64,000 nucleotides of DNA. It comes from Hortaea werneckii. Taxonomy: Eukaryota > Ascomycota > Dothideomycetes > Mycosphaerellales > Teratosphaeriaceae. The notes beneath the pieces are model-generated. The model worked only from the letters and a program-made list of their open reading frames with translations, was not told the DNA's origin and did no database searches. The stretch is from assembly GCA_037044905.1 (NCBI GenBank), contig JBAOKB010000020.1, positions 1,736,001-1,800,000 of the forward strand. Direction: 5' to 3'. Below, piece after piece: positions 63,479-64,000 of this stretch. The translations under genes were made by a program, and so were the position numbers. Each line of letters opens with the position of its first letter. Position 1 is the stretch's first letter.

Positions 63479-64000
63479 TTACGCATGCCCATTTCCTTCT
63501 TTCTGCTCTGCACCAGCCAACAACCCCTTTTCGCTCACCATCTTCGGCACACCTCTCTTAACTCCAGGCTCGCCAATGCCAGAGATTACCCACGAAGCTT
63601 TCTTCTCCCACGGCGTGCGGAAGATAGGGAAGAACTTTGTGACCTTGCTATCGGCGCCGTAGGCCTCTTCAATAAGGTAAACCGTACTTCGCCACCACGC
63701 CAGAATCGCAGAGAAGATCCAGAAATATGCAGCAGCCTTGATGTTGCCCCGCGCACTTTCAGGGTTGAAGAGCGAGCAGGCAATGGTCGAGCCGATGGCT
63801 AAGAAGAACAGAAGCGTTGCAAGAATGACATCTCGCGCCACTGCAGCGAAAGCGCAAGACCATGTGAAGAACGCCAGTACCACGAACCAGGATGCCAGTT
63901 CCGGGAATTGCTCGTAGATGCTATGTGCTGGCAGAGATCCAACGGCGACGAGAAGGTAGACAACGCCGATACTCATCCAGAAGGCTCCCCACATAGTGTT
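63479..64000 (-). CDS. GPR1/FUN34/YaaH-family (Ato) acetate transporter, 5' part missing
   Basis: Minus-strand frame running off the right edge; 173 C-terminal residues visible (frame continues upstream through Asn-Thr-Met). Shows four hydrophobic segments: FWMSIGVVYLLVAVGS, WFVVLAFFTWSCAFAAVA, VILATLLFFLAIGSTIACSLF and AAAYFWIFSAILAWWRSTVYLIEEA, in the order of the second half of AceTr (PF01184) proteins. The family has six helices and carries acetate/ammonia-linked substrates at the plasma membrane (yeast Ato1-3, Aspergillus AcpA). The tail PIFRTPWEKK is longer than in Ato proteins and ends with a soluble extension. The N-terminal NPAPLGL-type signature should lie outside the window, so the subfamily cannot be decided here. 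Confidence 0.85.
   Translation of the reverse strand, partial: NTMWGAFWMSIGVVYLLVAVGSLPAHSIYEQFPELASWFVVLAFFTWSCAFAAVARDVILATLLFFLAIGSTIACSLFNPESARGNIKAAAYFWIFSAILAWWRSTVYLIEEAYGADSKVTKFFPIFRTPWEKKASWVISGIGEPGVKRGVPKMVSEKGLLAGAEQKEGNGHA

Overview
The window is nuclear DNA of a filamentous ascomycete (Pezizomycotina). Proline/serine-rich low-complexity termini, short GT-AG introns with CTAAC/CTGAC branch sites, monocistronic genes on both strands, and fungal-only families (Pil1, Bfr1, Sec18, LRR-type adenylate cyclase, fungal patatin, Ato/GPR1 transporter) all agree. The style looks most like a Dothideomycete (Capnodiales/Mycosphaerellales), but that placement is inference. I see no tRNA, rRNA, CRISPR array or intact transposon.

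Layout. 1-5 kb: 3' part of an involucrin-repeat-like scaffold gene, then a sulfotransferase-family gene on the minus strand. 5-10.3 kb: a gene-poor stretch with two small multi-exon secreted proteins (141 aa, and 117 aa with six Cys) and a His-rich small protein. 10.9-20 kb: an eisosome Pil1/Lsp1 gene whose ATG is split by an intron, an MCT-type MFS transporter, and divergently from it an NRPS-like (adenylation-carrier-condensation) gene with one frame break. 20-28 kb: SEC18/NSF, a KXD1-type BLOC-1 subunit, and a mitochondrial serine hydroxymethyltransferase. 28-34 kb: two single-pass membrane proteins, an SDR enzyme and a secreted lytic-transglycosylase-like protein. 34-45 kb: a predicted ABC-class ATPase with micro-exon and hidden last exon, an SS18/Snf11-like subunit, a stomatin, an unknown conserved-looking protein and Bfr1. 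45-64 kb: MSH2, a pyroglutamyl-peptidase-like protein, SUA5, a very large adenylate cyclase (one frame break), a patatin-like protein lacking the nucleophile Ser, and a truncated Ato/GPR1 acetate-transporter gene at the right edge.

Most genes are unlinked housekeeping functions: membrane trafficking (Sec18, KXD1), plasma-membrane organisation (Pil1, stomatin), DNA repair (MSH2), tRNA modification (SUA5), one-carbon metabolism (SHMT) and cAMP signalling. The only cluster-like unit is the divergent MFS/NRPS-like pair at 13-19.7 kb. Exon models for about a dozen genes were built by hand from splice signals plus reading-frame continuity; they give full-length proteins that differ from the simple ORFs. 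Two frame breaks in otherwise well-preserved genes both sit at GGGG runs on the + strand and may be sequence errors.
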